Below, one piece after another: positions 36,701-47,322 of a stretch of DNA of 64,000 bases. Each line of letters begins with the position of its first letter. The first letter of the stretch is position 1. The notes beneath the pieces were generated by a model. It did not search any database. It worked only from the letters and a program-made list of their open reading frames with translations, and was not told the DNA's origin. The DNA comes from Clarireedia homoeocarpa. Its lineage: Eukaryota > Ascomycota > Leotiomycetes > Helotiales > Rutstroemiaceae. The position numbers and the translations under genes are program-made. The stretch is taken from NCBI GenBank assembly GCA_001465935.1, contig LNKV01000038.1, forward strand, positions 566,176 to 630,175, in the 5' to 3' direction.

Positions 36701-36797
36701 CGGGTTTGGTGCGATTGGGAGTGGAATGGGGAGTGCGAGGTCTGGACTGGGCCATGCGAATGCGGGAGGGAACTTGAGGGCTTTTTGGGATAATTGA
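33708..36797 (+). CDS. acrB: AcrB-like membrane/coiled-coil protein (ubiquitination network)
   Basis: Single exon; 1029 aa from ATG (MPRTPSTSKRHQGAANVRDT). The frame is open upstream but only to a TTG. Order: basic, disordered N terminus; a cluster of about three hydrophobic segments (about residues 147-177, 202-221 and 226-243; e.g. TIAILIVLLQIPPTFLSIIQ); a linker; a long charged coiled coil (about 600-810, EAKLVEERNRQKKERKEQ...); and a Pro/Gln/Ser/Gly-rich tail. This layout matches Aspergillus nidulans AcrB (acriflavine resistance B), reported to act with the arrestin CreD/CreB ubiquitination network controlling permeases. Assignment rests on architecture and remembered similarity. Two short uORFs precede it. 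Confidence 0.82.
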   Translation: MPRTPSTSKRHQGAANVRDTRHDNGLVGPGKRVQRQKSNGHINGHANASDAIPSTPSPATPPPTNGHARVPGHADNTSEHKMAGDLVRRASVSNHSDSSSDAYNVPTVVFPQEHHRHINVNSAKNPSVHRDSGPWHYVRTVLTSCPISDTIAILIVLLQIPPTFLSIIQLLFATLTFVPPSITANSALSFTDIFEGTLGTPSLATIMVVDIFFLSIWLFLWSPLQDFVLQFAQSVIALTLGGGISGKEAGMKNVFLCFGYISLSHYYRNGNIKSAGLRAVLSSPRGLLGTPDSDDPLEPISSHSTRKGPQGWIKSVLAIHILTQGVVRYIRDWYVRREKRDHSSSSIGDPEAAKGSVDGNNDSSTTSSQVHDGESTSSLHANNTAITSRKRRKQSAQVRIQQPLWAALASTKIVMVKEYETSHAAAESAGTNATDASNLGNAPFSTEAGRVWITHVGSDEVSFSTSHFPNHIISEDDLDGSKDSETGGVDKRYPFYVKVNQTHWQPTKVKAIVDPNLPAGQNICWSGEIFGLAPLNNYECEFVSTVDSAVIFSTSVRTLPPSDTATAAILAPLPPQVSGRPGSPSTTIKASIASSEAKLVEERNRQKKERKEQRTKLSTIRKDIERLNSSISSSGGNDDRLRQKVQQVKLHMKQAEDAIATLSSEIEAVDKLPSSSNDSSYISSRAAYRKQKELHEKSKSEFTQFKTSTEQTIASLSAELATIVGKCERMQARSVKLSEQQERIAEANAKGLDEAQRRERERAAKEDERRRTEASWNEQETLYQAQIAQLVEQLSTLYHSMERMERLRMDTMPHEAVASSGPWTTEASMSAFPAYAPIPATMQPNLINPSMLGAIGSTPRRRGRSSSMLSNESGFTQGSDDDNNNPYYGPQNQILPQAQQQYISAPYNQSPSPFAPAFRPPPQQSYSDPNTASISMMYQPQHPRKSSSGSGGSGSASHVPTLSNPYPTPGSGSGSGSSRGSIGDPKSPAPGHASLPSIGFGAIGSGMGSARSGLGHANAGGNLRAFWDN

Positions 36798-37500
36798 GTT
36801 GGTTTTTTGTGCAATGTGAGGTGTGGATTAGTTCAGGGGAATGGGTTGAGCTGCGAGGGAGGATAGGAAAATTTTGCGTGTGATGGCTTGATTGTGATGG
36901 GATAAAAATTGGAATGGAAAGTGGACTGACTCTTGGCCGGCTAGCTAGCTTGTGTGATAGATGTAGTTGGACCGAAGTGTGAGAATCAACTATTTCAGCG
37001 CTGCATTTTGCATTTTAATATTTTTGATGAAGTGAGTGAGTGAGTGAGTGAACGTTTAGTAAAGGCTCCAGTAATCTTATAAACACAACATTATGCAGCC
37101 TATCTACCTAGCTACGAGACTATCTGCGAGCGATCATCAGTAATTTGATCGAGTGTTATCGTCATAGTGGTATGTATGTATGTATGTGTTCGTATCATAT
37201 CATTATTTCATTATTCTTAAAAAAAACCTACCTACCTACCTACCTACCCATCCGGCAATCCTCATGAAACCCCAACCTCCCTTTTCCCCTTTCCTTTTCC
37301 AATTCAGTTTTTTCTTTGACCATACCCTATCTATCCTACCCCCACCTCGCCGGCCTGGCTTGGTCTGAACTGAACAGCGAGCGCATGTATGTATGCATGA
37401 CAGCCAGCCAACCAGTCAAAGCGCACAGGTTGGTTTGGTTGATTGATTGATTGATTGATTGTTTCCCTTTTTCCTTTTACCCCTCTCTCTCTGTCTCTCT
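36798..37500. other. Convergent 3' region with short tandem repeats
   Basis: 3'UTR space between converging genes. Contains GTGA repeats (37031-37050), TATG repeats (37161-37184), CCTA repeats (37227-37248) and GATT repeats (37439-37461). No gene. Confidence 0.6.
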
Positions 37501-39074
37501 CTACTCCCAAACTGGTAAATCGATATCTACTACTATAGGTTTGTTGAATACTTTTCCTCTTCTTGGTGCTGCTGCTGTACTGCTATTACTACTAACCTCT
37601 CCCTCTCCCCCTGCTGTGCCCGTCCCTGCTGTTGACCCTGACCCTGGCCCTGGCCCTGCTGTAGTATTACCGCCACCACTATGCGGCCAGCTGCGTCCCA
37701 TAATTGCAGCGTTGACGATGCAAGTTTCCTTTCGGGTGAGACGGCCGGAGAGGGCTTCGATGTCGCTACTGGGGGAGGGGGGGATGCCGCCGTGACCGTG
37801 GGTTGGGGGGTGAGAAGGTAGAGGGGGGATGGCGAGGAGGGGGAGGGAGAGGGTGGTTAGTGTTTGAGGGATGCTTGGGCGGGGTTTGCGACTGCGGCTA
37901 CGGCTGCGACTGCGACTGCGATGGCGGGATTTAGCGTTAGTATTAGCATCTATGTTTGCACCGGATTTGGACCTAGAACGAGGGTCCTGAACACCCGAAA
38001 GCAAAGGCTGCAAATGCTCCGCCAACCCATCCGACATAACCAGCCCACCCTCCAAATCCACCCTCTCGCCTACCGCGCCATCATTTTCAAACCCCGAGCG
38101 AGTAGTAAGATCCACATATGACATTTTCTTATTGCCCCTCCCGGGATCCTCCCACCTTCGTACGCTCTCTTCCCTATACTTTACATTCCTCCCCTCCAAG
38201 TCCCAGCGCACGATTTCCGCTCCCCGGCTCTCGTGCACATGTCCGCAGACAGCCAAGCGAGGCCGCACGCGCCAGAGTGCTTGGCGGAGGTCTTCGCAGC
38301 CGACGGAGCGTCGGTCGGAACGCGAGTCGAGGTGGTATTTAGGGGGCGTGTGAGTTACAACGATGTCAGCGTCGAGGGGGATAGCAGACCAGATGTGGGA
38401 GGTGAGGGGGGAGGGGGTGGGGTAGGTGAAGGCCCAGGGGGAGGGGCCGGAGGAGGGGGTGGGTGAGAGGGGGGAGCCGAAGATGCGGAAGGTGGTGTGC
38501 GGACCGGTGGGTGAGGAAAGGTTGACTTCGGCGGAGGAGTGGTGGAGGTAGAGGATGGAGGGGGAGGAGGTCAGGAGGGAGAGGGATTGTTGATGGGGGG
38601 ATTGTGGAGGGTGATTGGAGGAGGAGGTGTGCTGCTGCTGGGTGGAGAATTCCGAGTCAAGGGTTATGTCGTGGTTACCTTGTAGGGGGCGCATGAATTA
38701 GCTATGGTGTGGTGTTGAGGCTGTGGTGTTGAAGTGCATGTTTTCTTTTTCTTTTTATAGCGTAGCATAGCATAGTATGTTACGGTAAAGAAAGAAAGGG
38801 ATCCGGCGACATGGAATGACGTACCGGCAACGATAATCTTGGCTTCGAAGTCGGCGTCTTCGATCCATTTTATGGTTTTCCGTAGCTCGGAGTAGCTTCC
38901 CTGGTTGGTGAGGTCGCCGGCATGGATGAGCACGTCGCCCAGGGGAAGCTGGAAGGAACTGGGTGCGGTTGCGTTATGCGTGTCGGAGATGCAGACGAAG
39001 CGGGTCTTGCGCATGCGTGGCGGCGGTGGTGTTGGATGGGAGATGGGATTTGGTGATTGGAGAGGTTCGGCCAT
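37501..39074 (-). CDS. Calcineurin-like metallophosphoesterase (MPPED/UPF0046-like)
   Basis: Two exons, 39074-38825 and 38678-37501, with a 146-bp intron; 475 aa from the ATG at MAEPLQ. The splice restores the GNHD motif. Metal-binding motifs in order: CISDTH (Asp31, His33), HAGDLT (Asp54), GNHD (Asn85, His86), VTHTPP (His193) and CGHVHESRG (His230, His232). The set is complete and resembles the MPPED1/2 group of metal-dependent phosphodiesterases/phosphatases. The substrate is unknown. The C-terminal third is low-complexity, with an Arg/Ser-rich patch (RHRSRSRSRSRSRK) and a Gly/Ala-rich stretch. Confidence 0.92.
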
Positions 39075-40423
39075 GCTGGTGCATTGTCTACTTGTCAAGG
39101 AAATGTGGATATGGAATGGAGTCGTCTTCCTTCTTCCTTACCGGTGGCAGAGCGATGAGAGAGTGGTAGCCCTATCTGGTAGATGCGTGAGTCAGGCGAG
39201 ACGGGCGACACATTGCAGGCAGCTGTCGAGGAAGGAAAGCCTCCATTCATCATGTGACCCCTATATGTATATGTACGAAATACCGCATTCCTCGTGCCGC
39301 GTAGGAGAAGTATATCCTCATATTCTCCAGTTTCCCTTTCGTCGGAGAAATGATAGATTAATTGTACTCCATACTCCAAGCGTTCTCAATTAGTATCCAT
39401 TCTCGAAATTACACAAAATGTTGGTCCTCCAATCCACCCGGCCAGTCCACCCTATCCTAGCTAGCCTCATCAAACCGGCAGGGTTCATTTTGCCTTCCAC
39501 CTTTCGCCGTCCAACCAATTCATCGAACAGACCTGGGATTCTGGGGCATGGACGTCGGTGTCGGCAGCAAACGTCGAGCTAATTCTCCTTTCGCGGTGAA
39601 AAAACGACCAAATCGAGAGCGGATAAGATTATTGACAGCATAAACCCCCATCATCATCCTCGCACCCGGCATTTGTCTTCGTTTGGCCCAAGATCAAGAG
39701 GCCCAAGGTCTTACCCAGACGCTCGTAGCTACCTGATCTCTTGCTCAGGATTAACCTTAAGGGAATTGCAAGCTTATGCGAAGGTACTTGGGACTTAGTT
39801 CTTTTACATGTTTCAATCCAAAACCTGCCATACTTCTTCTCCATCCTCTTAGTCTTCTTTTCTTCGTCCTCCTCCTCCTCCTCCTCCTCCTCCGCTTCTC
39901 CTGCATCCTCGGCTTCTCCGTGCGTTCTAGTCATTCTGGATAACAAGCGACGGTGTCGACCTTCACCGGTCATAAAGTCTCAGTGTGGGCGGAGCTTTGC
40001 CGGGAACGAACTTTTTATTCACTGCACAGAGCGAGCGTACAATTAATTCATTCAACACTGCCGCACTGCAGACGCACGTCCTCATCCACGACATTGACTT
40101 AAAAGAAACTGCTTCTCCCCTATTTCTATTCCACTTCCACTGTCCGAAGAAAAACCCTGAAGCTTCCATCTGCGACTGAGAATTCTGTTCTAGACTCTTG
40201 CCATACAAGGAAGGCATCGGCACAATTGGAGAATAAGGAGCTTCCTCGAACCAATTTCAAGATCCTGGCGAGCTTCATATAATTTTCATTTACGTATACA
40301 ATATCCAGTGGCGACAAGGAAGACCTGTCATACGGCAATTCGAAACAGATCAAAGAACTCTGGGTCCTTGATAGGTGGAAGGAGAATTCCATTTTGGACT
40401 TTGGATCACGACATCGGGACAGG
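39075..40423. other. Divergent intergenic region with long pyrimidine-rich leader
   Basis: Shared upstream region of the phosphoesterase and the CaaX protein genes. Contains a (TCC)n run at about 39867-39893. Small frames lack motifs. Confidence 0.5.
39867..39893. repeat. (TCC)n microsatellite in the leader region
   Basis: About eight TCC units in tandem, roughly 530 bp upstream of the next ATG. Confidence 0.85.
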
Positions 40424-42197
40424 ATGGCTGCGGTCACTACCGCGCACGCCCAAACTTCTTTGACTCCTCCAAGCAGTTCTCATGGTCAGGATATATGGAA
40501 TTATTCAGTGCCAGCTCATACGGAGGTAATTGATCTAGAATTCTACTTTTGCTAATTGCGAATTGAAGCTAATGCCGAGTCTTTCTTAGCCCTCGCCCAC
40601 CGCCGAATACCAGCACGGTCGACAATTCTCACAAACGAATGGCTACGGGATGCGACCTAGTACAGATACGTTTGGTGCTCGTGGTACGGAATCTAATCAT
40701 TTAGCACCTGCTCGTGGAAACGCTTTAAATCGATACGATAGTAGTATCAGCGATACACCAAGTGCTCCCGACAGTCTGCTTGAGCTGTATGGGAATAATA
40801 AGTACGGCCAGCACAACATGAATTCCGCAGAGGGGAAGGAAGTCAATGGAGACGGTTACGAGAAAGAGGACCCCGAAAACTCGAGATGGATTCATAGGGA
40901 TAAATTGGCCAAGATCGAGAAAGAGGACACCGAAAACTCGAGATGGATTCATAGGGATAAATTGGCCAAGATCGAGAGTGAGGAGTTACAGGCTGCTGGA
41001 ATAGTGTTGCCACGACCACGGACGGCGAGCAGATCTAGTCGAAGATCGCGCAGTCGAGAGCAAGCGAATGGACAGAAGCGCCAAAGGGTTGGGACATTTT
41101 CGGTTGAGGACGGTGAGAACGATTCACCTAATGCTTGGGATCTGCGCCTCCCTGAAGAAGCTGCGGAAGACAATGGGAATTATCGAGATTTCGGTGGTAA
41201 ACCTATTTCGAGGATTCCAGTATCGAAGACAAGCCCCCTACCGATTCCTATTGATTACCTCGAACGCGATACACCCATGCCGCGTAAAGCTAGCGGCAAC
41301 TGGTATGATGATGAAACAGCGTCAATTTCGAAAGCGAGAGGTAGAAGTCATAGTGTCAAAAGTTCTTTGGCACTGGATGAGGCATCTAATTCACAACCTT
41401 CCGCGCCTGTGCCTGTACCTGCACAAACACCCGCTCGAAAGTCGCCCACTGAGGCTTCTCCCACCAAGAAAGCGCATAGGCGAAAAGGTTCTATTGGTGC
41501 AAACGCTGCACTACCTTCTGGTACCAATTATAAGCCTAAACAAACTTCGACTCAGAGACACAAACAGAAAACCTCATCTACATCAGATCCACGTCCGAAA
41601 ACTCGATCTGGGGATTCAATGATAACTAGCAGCAACAAACGGCCAGAAGGCGACCCACCGTGGTTGGCTACTATGTACAAACCGGATCCTCGGTTGCCAC
41701 CTGATCAGCAAGTTATCCCAACTCACGCGAAGCGCATGCAGCAAGAACAGTGGGAGAAGGAAGGGAAATTCGGAAATGTTTACGATACATCATTTAGACC
41801 GCTCAACCAAGAAGAATTCCGACCCCGACCGAATCCCTCACCACCACCTGCCGATGCATCGCCAGAAAACGAGGAGCCAAAACCGGAATCGGAACAAGCT
41901 CCAGAGTGGCCACTTTCAGATCAGAAATCTCCGACACCTTCCGAACCGCCTGCTCTAGTATCGCCTGTATCACCTGTATCGCCGGTATCTCCCGTGTCGC
42001 CGATATCTCCCAGGTCCCCGACTTTAAGTGCAGGTGGACGATCGATGTCCGGAACAGCAGGCGGAAGCTACAGTACCATGCCTAAAATCCATACGGGCAA
42101 ACCCCAAGGTGTCAATATACCCGATCCTAAACCGTCGTTGATACGCGTTCAGGATGCTCCTGAGTCGAATAAGAAAGGTTGCTGCGCTGTCATGTAA
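40424..42197 (+). CDS. Conserved low-complexity protein with C-terminal CaaX box
   Basis: Two exons, 40424-40525 and 40590-42197, with a 64-bp intron; 569 aa from ATG (MAAVTTAHAQTSLTPPSS). Mostly disordered. Two blocks look conserved: RWIHRDKLAKIESEELQAAG and a C-terminal PEGDPPWLATMYKPDPRLPP...QQEQWEKEGKFG. Near the end is an SPVSPVSPVSPVSPISP run. It ends GCCAVM: Cys566-Ala-Val-Met is a CaaX box suited to farnesylation, and Cys565 could be palmitoylated, so membrane attachment is likely. The first conserved block is duplicated (residues 125-162, 19-aa period). Function unknown. Confidence 0.88.
40860..40973. repeat. Coding 57-bp tandem duplication in the CaaX protein gene
   Basis: Two 57-bp units, 40860-40916 and 40917-40973, differ at a single base seen (CCC versus ACC). 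They keep frame and duplicate 19 residues (EKEDxENSRWIHRDKLAKI). Confidence 0.9.
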
Positions 42198-43208
42198 ATC
42201 TCTATATTCGAAGGAGTGCAAAGTTCCCAATTTTTCTTATTTGATTTTTGTTTGTGTAAATTGGTTGATTCTTTAATCGAGCATGCAGAGCAAGCAAGCA
42301 TCATGGTGTTCTGGGCGTTTTGGGCGTTTTGGGCGTTGCGCTGCTTAGTTTAATAAGACAGGGCGATGCAAGATTGGGTCTGAGCGATCATTGAAGTTTT
42401 TTTTTTTTGCTTTTTTTTTTTTTCTGGAAATATCATACTACTACAAAATGCTAGTGTTTTCATCTCTCTTCCACTGCGGTATTACTTTCCTCGCTCGTTC
42501 GTTCGTCTATTTCCGCTGTGGGCTGGTTGTTTAATATTACAATGCGATCCGCTGCGATCTACTGCACTGCATGCTTTGCATTTTCATTTCTGGCGTTGTG
42601 GTGGAAGCAATGATCTGAATCACGTTGGATTGTACTGCCGGGGTGGAGGAGAGAAAATAAAGCCAGAGGGGGAGAAAGGAAAGAGAAGAGAGATTGGCGG
42701 AATTGGCGGAATTGATGACGAATTTTATGACTTGAACTTTTTATTACTGCTTTGTTTGTTTTTGGCATTTTGGTTGTTTGTCTCTCTCTGCATTACTACT
42801 AGTACTACTGCATAACTGCTCTGCGACTTGTGTATATTTCTTTTGTATTTATGGGGTGGAGACAGGGAACAGAATGGAAGATAGGAGTGAAGGAAGAAAG
42901 AATGCAAAAAAGAATGAGGGGCGGCCTTAGTTTTTGTGTTTGGCTTGTTTTTTCTCTCTCTCTTTTACTAATTCCCCTGGATGGATGGCTTGCGTTTGAT
43001 TGCATTTGATATTGGTGAAAGCAGGGAGAGAATTAGCTTGAGAGGGAACATGAGACTGTGGAGTACAGGCCGGAGACGAACCGTTTTCCTTGGAGATATA
43101 GAACGAAGGAAACTAAGTGAGCAGGAATGGGGAGAGAAAGCATCATGCCATATGCATACATGCATACAGACACACTCACTCACCGAATGGATAATCTTTT
43201 TTTTTTAT

Positions 43209-43245
<37 letters not shown>

Positions 43246-44674
43246 CGAAGTTGATTGATCGATTCATTGATTGATACCTCATACCTGCTGCTTGATACGC
43301 ATGCGGATGCGGAAACGAGTCTTTTTTGTATTTTAATGGGGGCGGGGGTAGAGGGGAGTTTTGGTAGATTGGGATGAGGAGGGTAGTTGTAGTGGGTTTA
43401 GGTTAAGGGGAGGGAAAGAGAAGAGGAGGGAAGTGGGAGTAGAAGTGGGATTGGGAGTGTGAGAGACAGAATGCAGCATAAAGAGGAGAACAAAGTAGAA
43501 GAAATACAATTGGGAATCAAACTAGTGTGTGTATGTGTATGTATGTTTGTTTGTGTATTCTTGTGGTCATTGATGAGTAAGTATACTTAGTATATTCTTG
43601 GCTAAGCAGAAGTAGAGAGGGACGCGTATGTAAAGGATCGATGTTCAAAGTAAGTTACTGTGTTGCGTTTTGCTTGCCAAGTGGCAGTTCAGTATCTCAG
43701 CATATCTATCTCCTTTTTCTTCTATGCTTTACTCGTCATCTTCTCCTCCTCATCGTGGGAATGCAGATTACAACTGCAATATACACTTCATGTAATTGCG
43801 CCGCAAGCACGTGATTCCAGTAATGAATCATCCTGTCACCACGACAAACACACCTCCAGGGCGACAATGCGCAGTTTTTCTCGTCGTCTCATTTTGTCAT
43901 GTGTATATATTTCTCGATTGCCTTGTCTTGTTCTTCCTTGTATACGTACAGGTGAACGGGATTGGTTTGATATAGCGGACGGAAGCTCGGAACTGATTGT
44001 TGTATACTATACGGTTGGGGGTCTAGTTAGTTTATGTATGTAGCTGACTGGTGTTATTGTTGTTGTTGCTAAACAAATCATCCCAGAGAAGAACCACAGA
44101 GAGACACTGTTCGTAATATTTTGGTCAGCCAATCGTTTGGTATAGTAATGTTGTTTCTTTGTTGTTGAGGATGTGTGTGTAGCTTCTTCATTTCCTGGGA
44201 CGTTCGTTCGGTCAACTTGCTGGTGGTTTATTGAAATCTTAATAGCTATCTGGAATTCGTTACAGATCATGGTAGTAAGGCTACTTTGTTTGATATCGAA
44301 ATGTGTTTTCTGTTTCCGTGGGGATTCTGGGATTTCGTTGAATGGGTTTTCGGTATACAGTAGTATCAGGTGATAATGGCTGGCTGCCCAGTCTGTCGAT
44401 TACTGGCCAGCCTGTGCATACATATTGTGGCTGTGGTAAGTGCCAAGTGGAAGATGTATGAACTAGAATTCATCACTTCGATGAGTTTCCCTTTTCGTAA
44501 TTCAACGTTGTGCAACAGGCTCTTCAATAGTAGTTTATCAGCATATCTACGGCATCGTGTCTTTGTTTTATGCTTGCTTTTTTCTATTAAATTGCCATCC
44601 TTGGGCAACGATTTCTTCCTCCAAAATCTTGCGCCGTGTGCCTGCGAGACGGTCGATCCCTCCTCTTAACGACC
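42198..44674. other. Intergenic interval with homopolymer tracts
   Basis: No supported gene. Contains a three-fold TGGGCGTTT repeat near 42312, T-tracts near 42396-42422, and a 33-nt T run at 43213-43245. Frames are short or start at non-ATG codons. Confidence 0.5.
43213..43245. repeat. Poly(T) tract, about 33 nt
   Basis: Uninterrupted T run preceded by a shorter T run at 43197-43206. Confidence 0.85.
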
Positions 44675-46944
44675 ATGGGTCCTCGCAACACACTCTCGCA
44701 GATTTTCAAGCATGGGGAATCTTCCGCAAAGAAGCTAGACAGTGATCCAAAATCAAATCAGGAAATAATAACCAATGATTTTTGCAATTGCTGGCGGCGG
44801 ATTTTCGTTTTTTTTTTTTCGGAGCAGGTAGCATTCCACGATTATTTGATACACCATGAAAACGTCTTCGATTTGATCAAAGCCTCAGAAGCTGGGTGCC
44901 AATTGTGTACTTTAGCATGGAGTGGGTTAGATGCAAAGGAAAAGGCTGCAATTATCGAGGCCTGTAACACCGTGCTTAGTGTTTTACTGCATCCTATAAC
45001 CTGCCACGGATACTCGGAGAGTGAGTGTGAGAGTGAGTGGCTAGCAGAACCCGACAAGATAACTTGTCCGATTGTTTCATGTACATATGACTTTTCGACA
45101 CCGGCGGGATATTCATGGAGCAAAGTGGTGTTTCTGCCGTTCACAAAGGGTAGCTCAAATCACTGATTACAGGATTGTTGCACTGCTAAAGCCTTGATAG
45201 GACTTATTGATTACTTCAAAAATGAATGGAATCATAATTTGCTGGCTCCTGACACTGGAGATGTACCTCTATGTCCTATGGCTATTGCGTCGGAAGTAAA
45301 CAATGGACCTCCGAGCTTCACTGGACGAAATAGCAGTACGGGGTCGAAAGAAAGTCTTGAGCAAGCTGCAGCATGGATTACCAAATGCGTTCAGCAACGT
45401 GCCGGCTGTAAATCAGTGATTGATACGTCTCCAAAAATACTTCCCACCAGGCTCGTGTATATTAGCCCGTCTTTAGATGGGCCTGTGCAGCTATGTGAAA
45501 CGAGCTTATTAGCACCGGATACGCCATACATGACGTTGAGCCACTGCTGGGGCAGTAAGGATTTTCTCAAGCTTACTAGTGAAAACATCAATGAGCTAAA
45601 ATTACATATTCCTTATGAGAGATTGACAAAAACTTTTCAAGATGCTATTACTGTTACACGCTTCAACAAGATTGAGTAAGTATGGATTGACTCGCTCTGC
45701 ATAATGCAGGATTCGAGACAAGATTGGGAAAAGGAGTCATCCCTTATGAGAGATATCTACTCGAATAGTTATTGTAATATAGCTGCCAGCCATGCCAGTG
45801 ATGGTTCAATGGGATGTCTTGTAGACCGCACTCTTTCTGGAGGTTCGGTCTTGATTAACATACCTCCTACATTCCAAGCAGAGAACGGCTTCCACCCAGG
45901 TATATGGGAATGCCAGGATCCCACTTATGGACCAAAGAAATTCTAAACTCCCCGCTCCAGAAACGAGCCTGGGTATTTCAGGAGTACGTACTACCACCCC
46001 GAACATTATATTTTTCTTCGAATCAAATCTATTTCGCATGCAACGAAACGCAGGTATGCGAGCTGTATCCCCGAACATGGGGTCTCTTCCAGGAAAGGGA
46101 AAGGGAACCGGTGGGGATGATACTGCGGTCGCTGATGCGTCGTGGCCCGGAAAATAGGCATGATTTCCCAAGAGCGCGAACAGCTATGACTCTTTGGAAC
46201 GAGCTGCTTGATTTCTACTCTCGCTGTGAACTTACTCGCCAAAGCGATCAACTGATCGCTATTTCTGGATTAGCACGGCTTCTCGCACCCTTAATACCAG
46301 GACGATATCTGGCTGGACATTGGGGACACAATCTGATCAAACACCTCTTGTGGCGACCACTTGACCACGTCCGTTCGGACACCTATACAGCTCCCTCTTG
46401 GTCTTGGGCCTCGATGATAGGAGCAGTGTGGGTTCCGAAGCCTCGCCAGACGGATGATATTCGACGAAATTTACTGTACTAGGAAGAAGATGAAAGCAGA
46501 GTGAAGACCGAATTGGCATTTATTCGAGCTGTTGAGATTACCACTACCAATGGCGATCCAATGGGTCAAGTCACCTCTGGCTTTCTTCACATGGAAGGTG
46601 CTTTGAATTTACTTGTTCTCGATGAGAAATATGACGATTGTATTGTGAATAATCTCTCCATAGGTCGGGACGTCTTGAGAGAGAAATTGAGAGGTAAATA
46701 CTACTTTGTACCGTTGTTTGAGACTCGGTGGGGGGAACCTGATTATCGATGTATATTTCGCGAGGGTTTGCTTCTGAGACCTACGGGTAAGGAAATTGGT
46801 CAGTATGAGCGGGTTGGACTTCTCCACCATGGTGGTGAAGAGAGAAACGTTTTCTTAGCAGGCGAAGATCGGCAGAAGGTGACAGAGGGTTTGTATGAGA
46901 AGTATGATGATGAGACTGGATTTTATACTTTTACTATTATTTGA
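44675..46944 (+). pseudogene. Second HET-domain protein, broken by stops and a frameshift
   Basis: HET signatures appear in order: CQLCTLAWSGL, YMTLSHCWGSKDF, VWIDSLCIMQDSRQDWEKES, NSYCNIAAS, PLQKRAWVFQEYVLPPRTLYF, TYTAPSWSWAS, then a C-terminal domain ending at 46944. The first ATG is at 44675 (MGPRNTLSQ). The frame is interrupted by stops at 45164 and 45677. It shifts by one base somewhere in 45850-45940, and is stopped again at 46480 (LLY-stop-EEDESRV). The stop at 45677 lies directly before the invariant VWIDSLCI core, so it is not an alternative intron. It belongs to the long fungal HET class (CxLC plus HET plus C-terminal extension) of non-self recognition proteins. Inactive as read. 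Confidence 0.87.
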
Positions 46945-47322
46945 ATATCAATCTTTTGTGCGCTAGCGAGAAACTTGTATGGATTTCGGATATACTAATC
47001 TATGATGGACGTCCAGGCAGATGATCCATCGCAATACTTCCAATTCGCACTTCTAATAATGAATACCTCTATTTATCCACATCTTTACACTTAACCTTTC
47101 ATTCTCCCACTCTTGTTCTATATTTCCTTCCTCGTTTGTTTCCTATCTCTTCGAATCCATTCGTCTTTGTTCTTTTCTCTTCGCCAATTAGCTCCCATAT
47201 ACCTCCTCCTCCTTCACCCTCTGTTTTGCTATTCCCTACCGATACCTCTTCTCTTTTCTCATTCACCCTTTCCATTTCCTCCCCCCCCCCCCCCCCCCCC
47301 CCCTTTCCACAATCTCCTCCTA
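46945..47322. other. Short convergent 3' region with poly(C) tract
   Basis: Pyrimidine-rich sequence after the HET pseudogene, ending in a 23-nt C run just beyond the stop of the minus-strand gene. Confidence 0.5.
47281..47303. repeat. Poly(C) tract, 23 nt
   Basis: Twenty-three consecutive C on the plus strand, 20 bp past the stop codon of the minus-strand TM gene (so G-run in its 3'UTR). Confidence 0.85.

Noticed and set aside
45676..45709. GTAAGT...CAG resembling an intron at the second stop of the HET gene
   Set aside because: Only 34 bp, not a multiple of three, and it would remove the conserved VWIDSLCI core.
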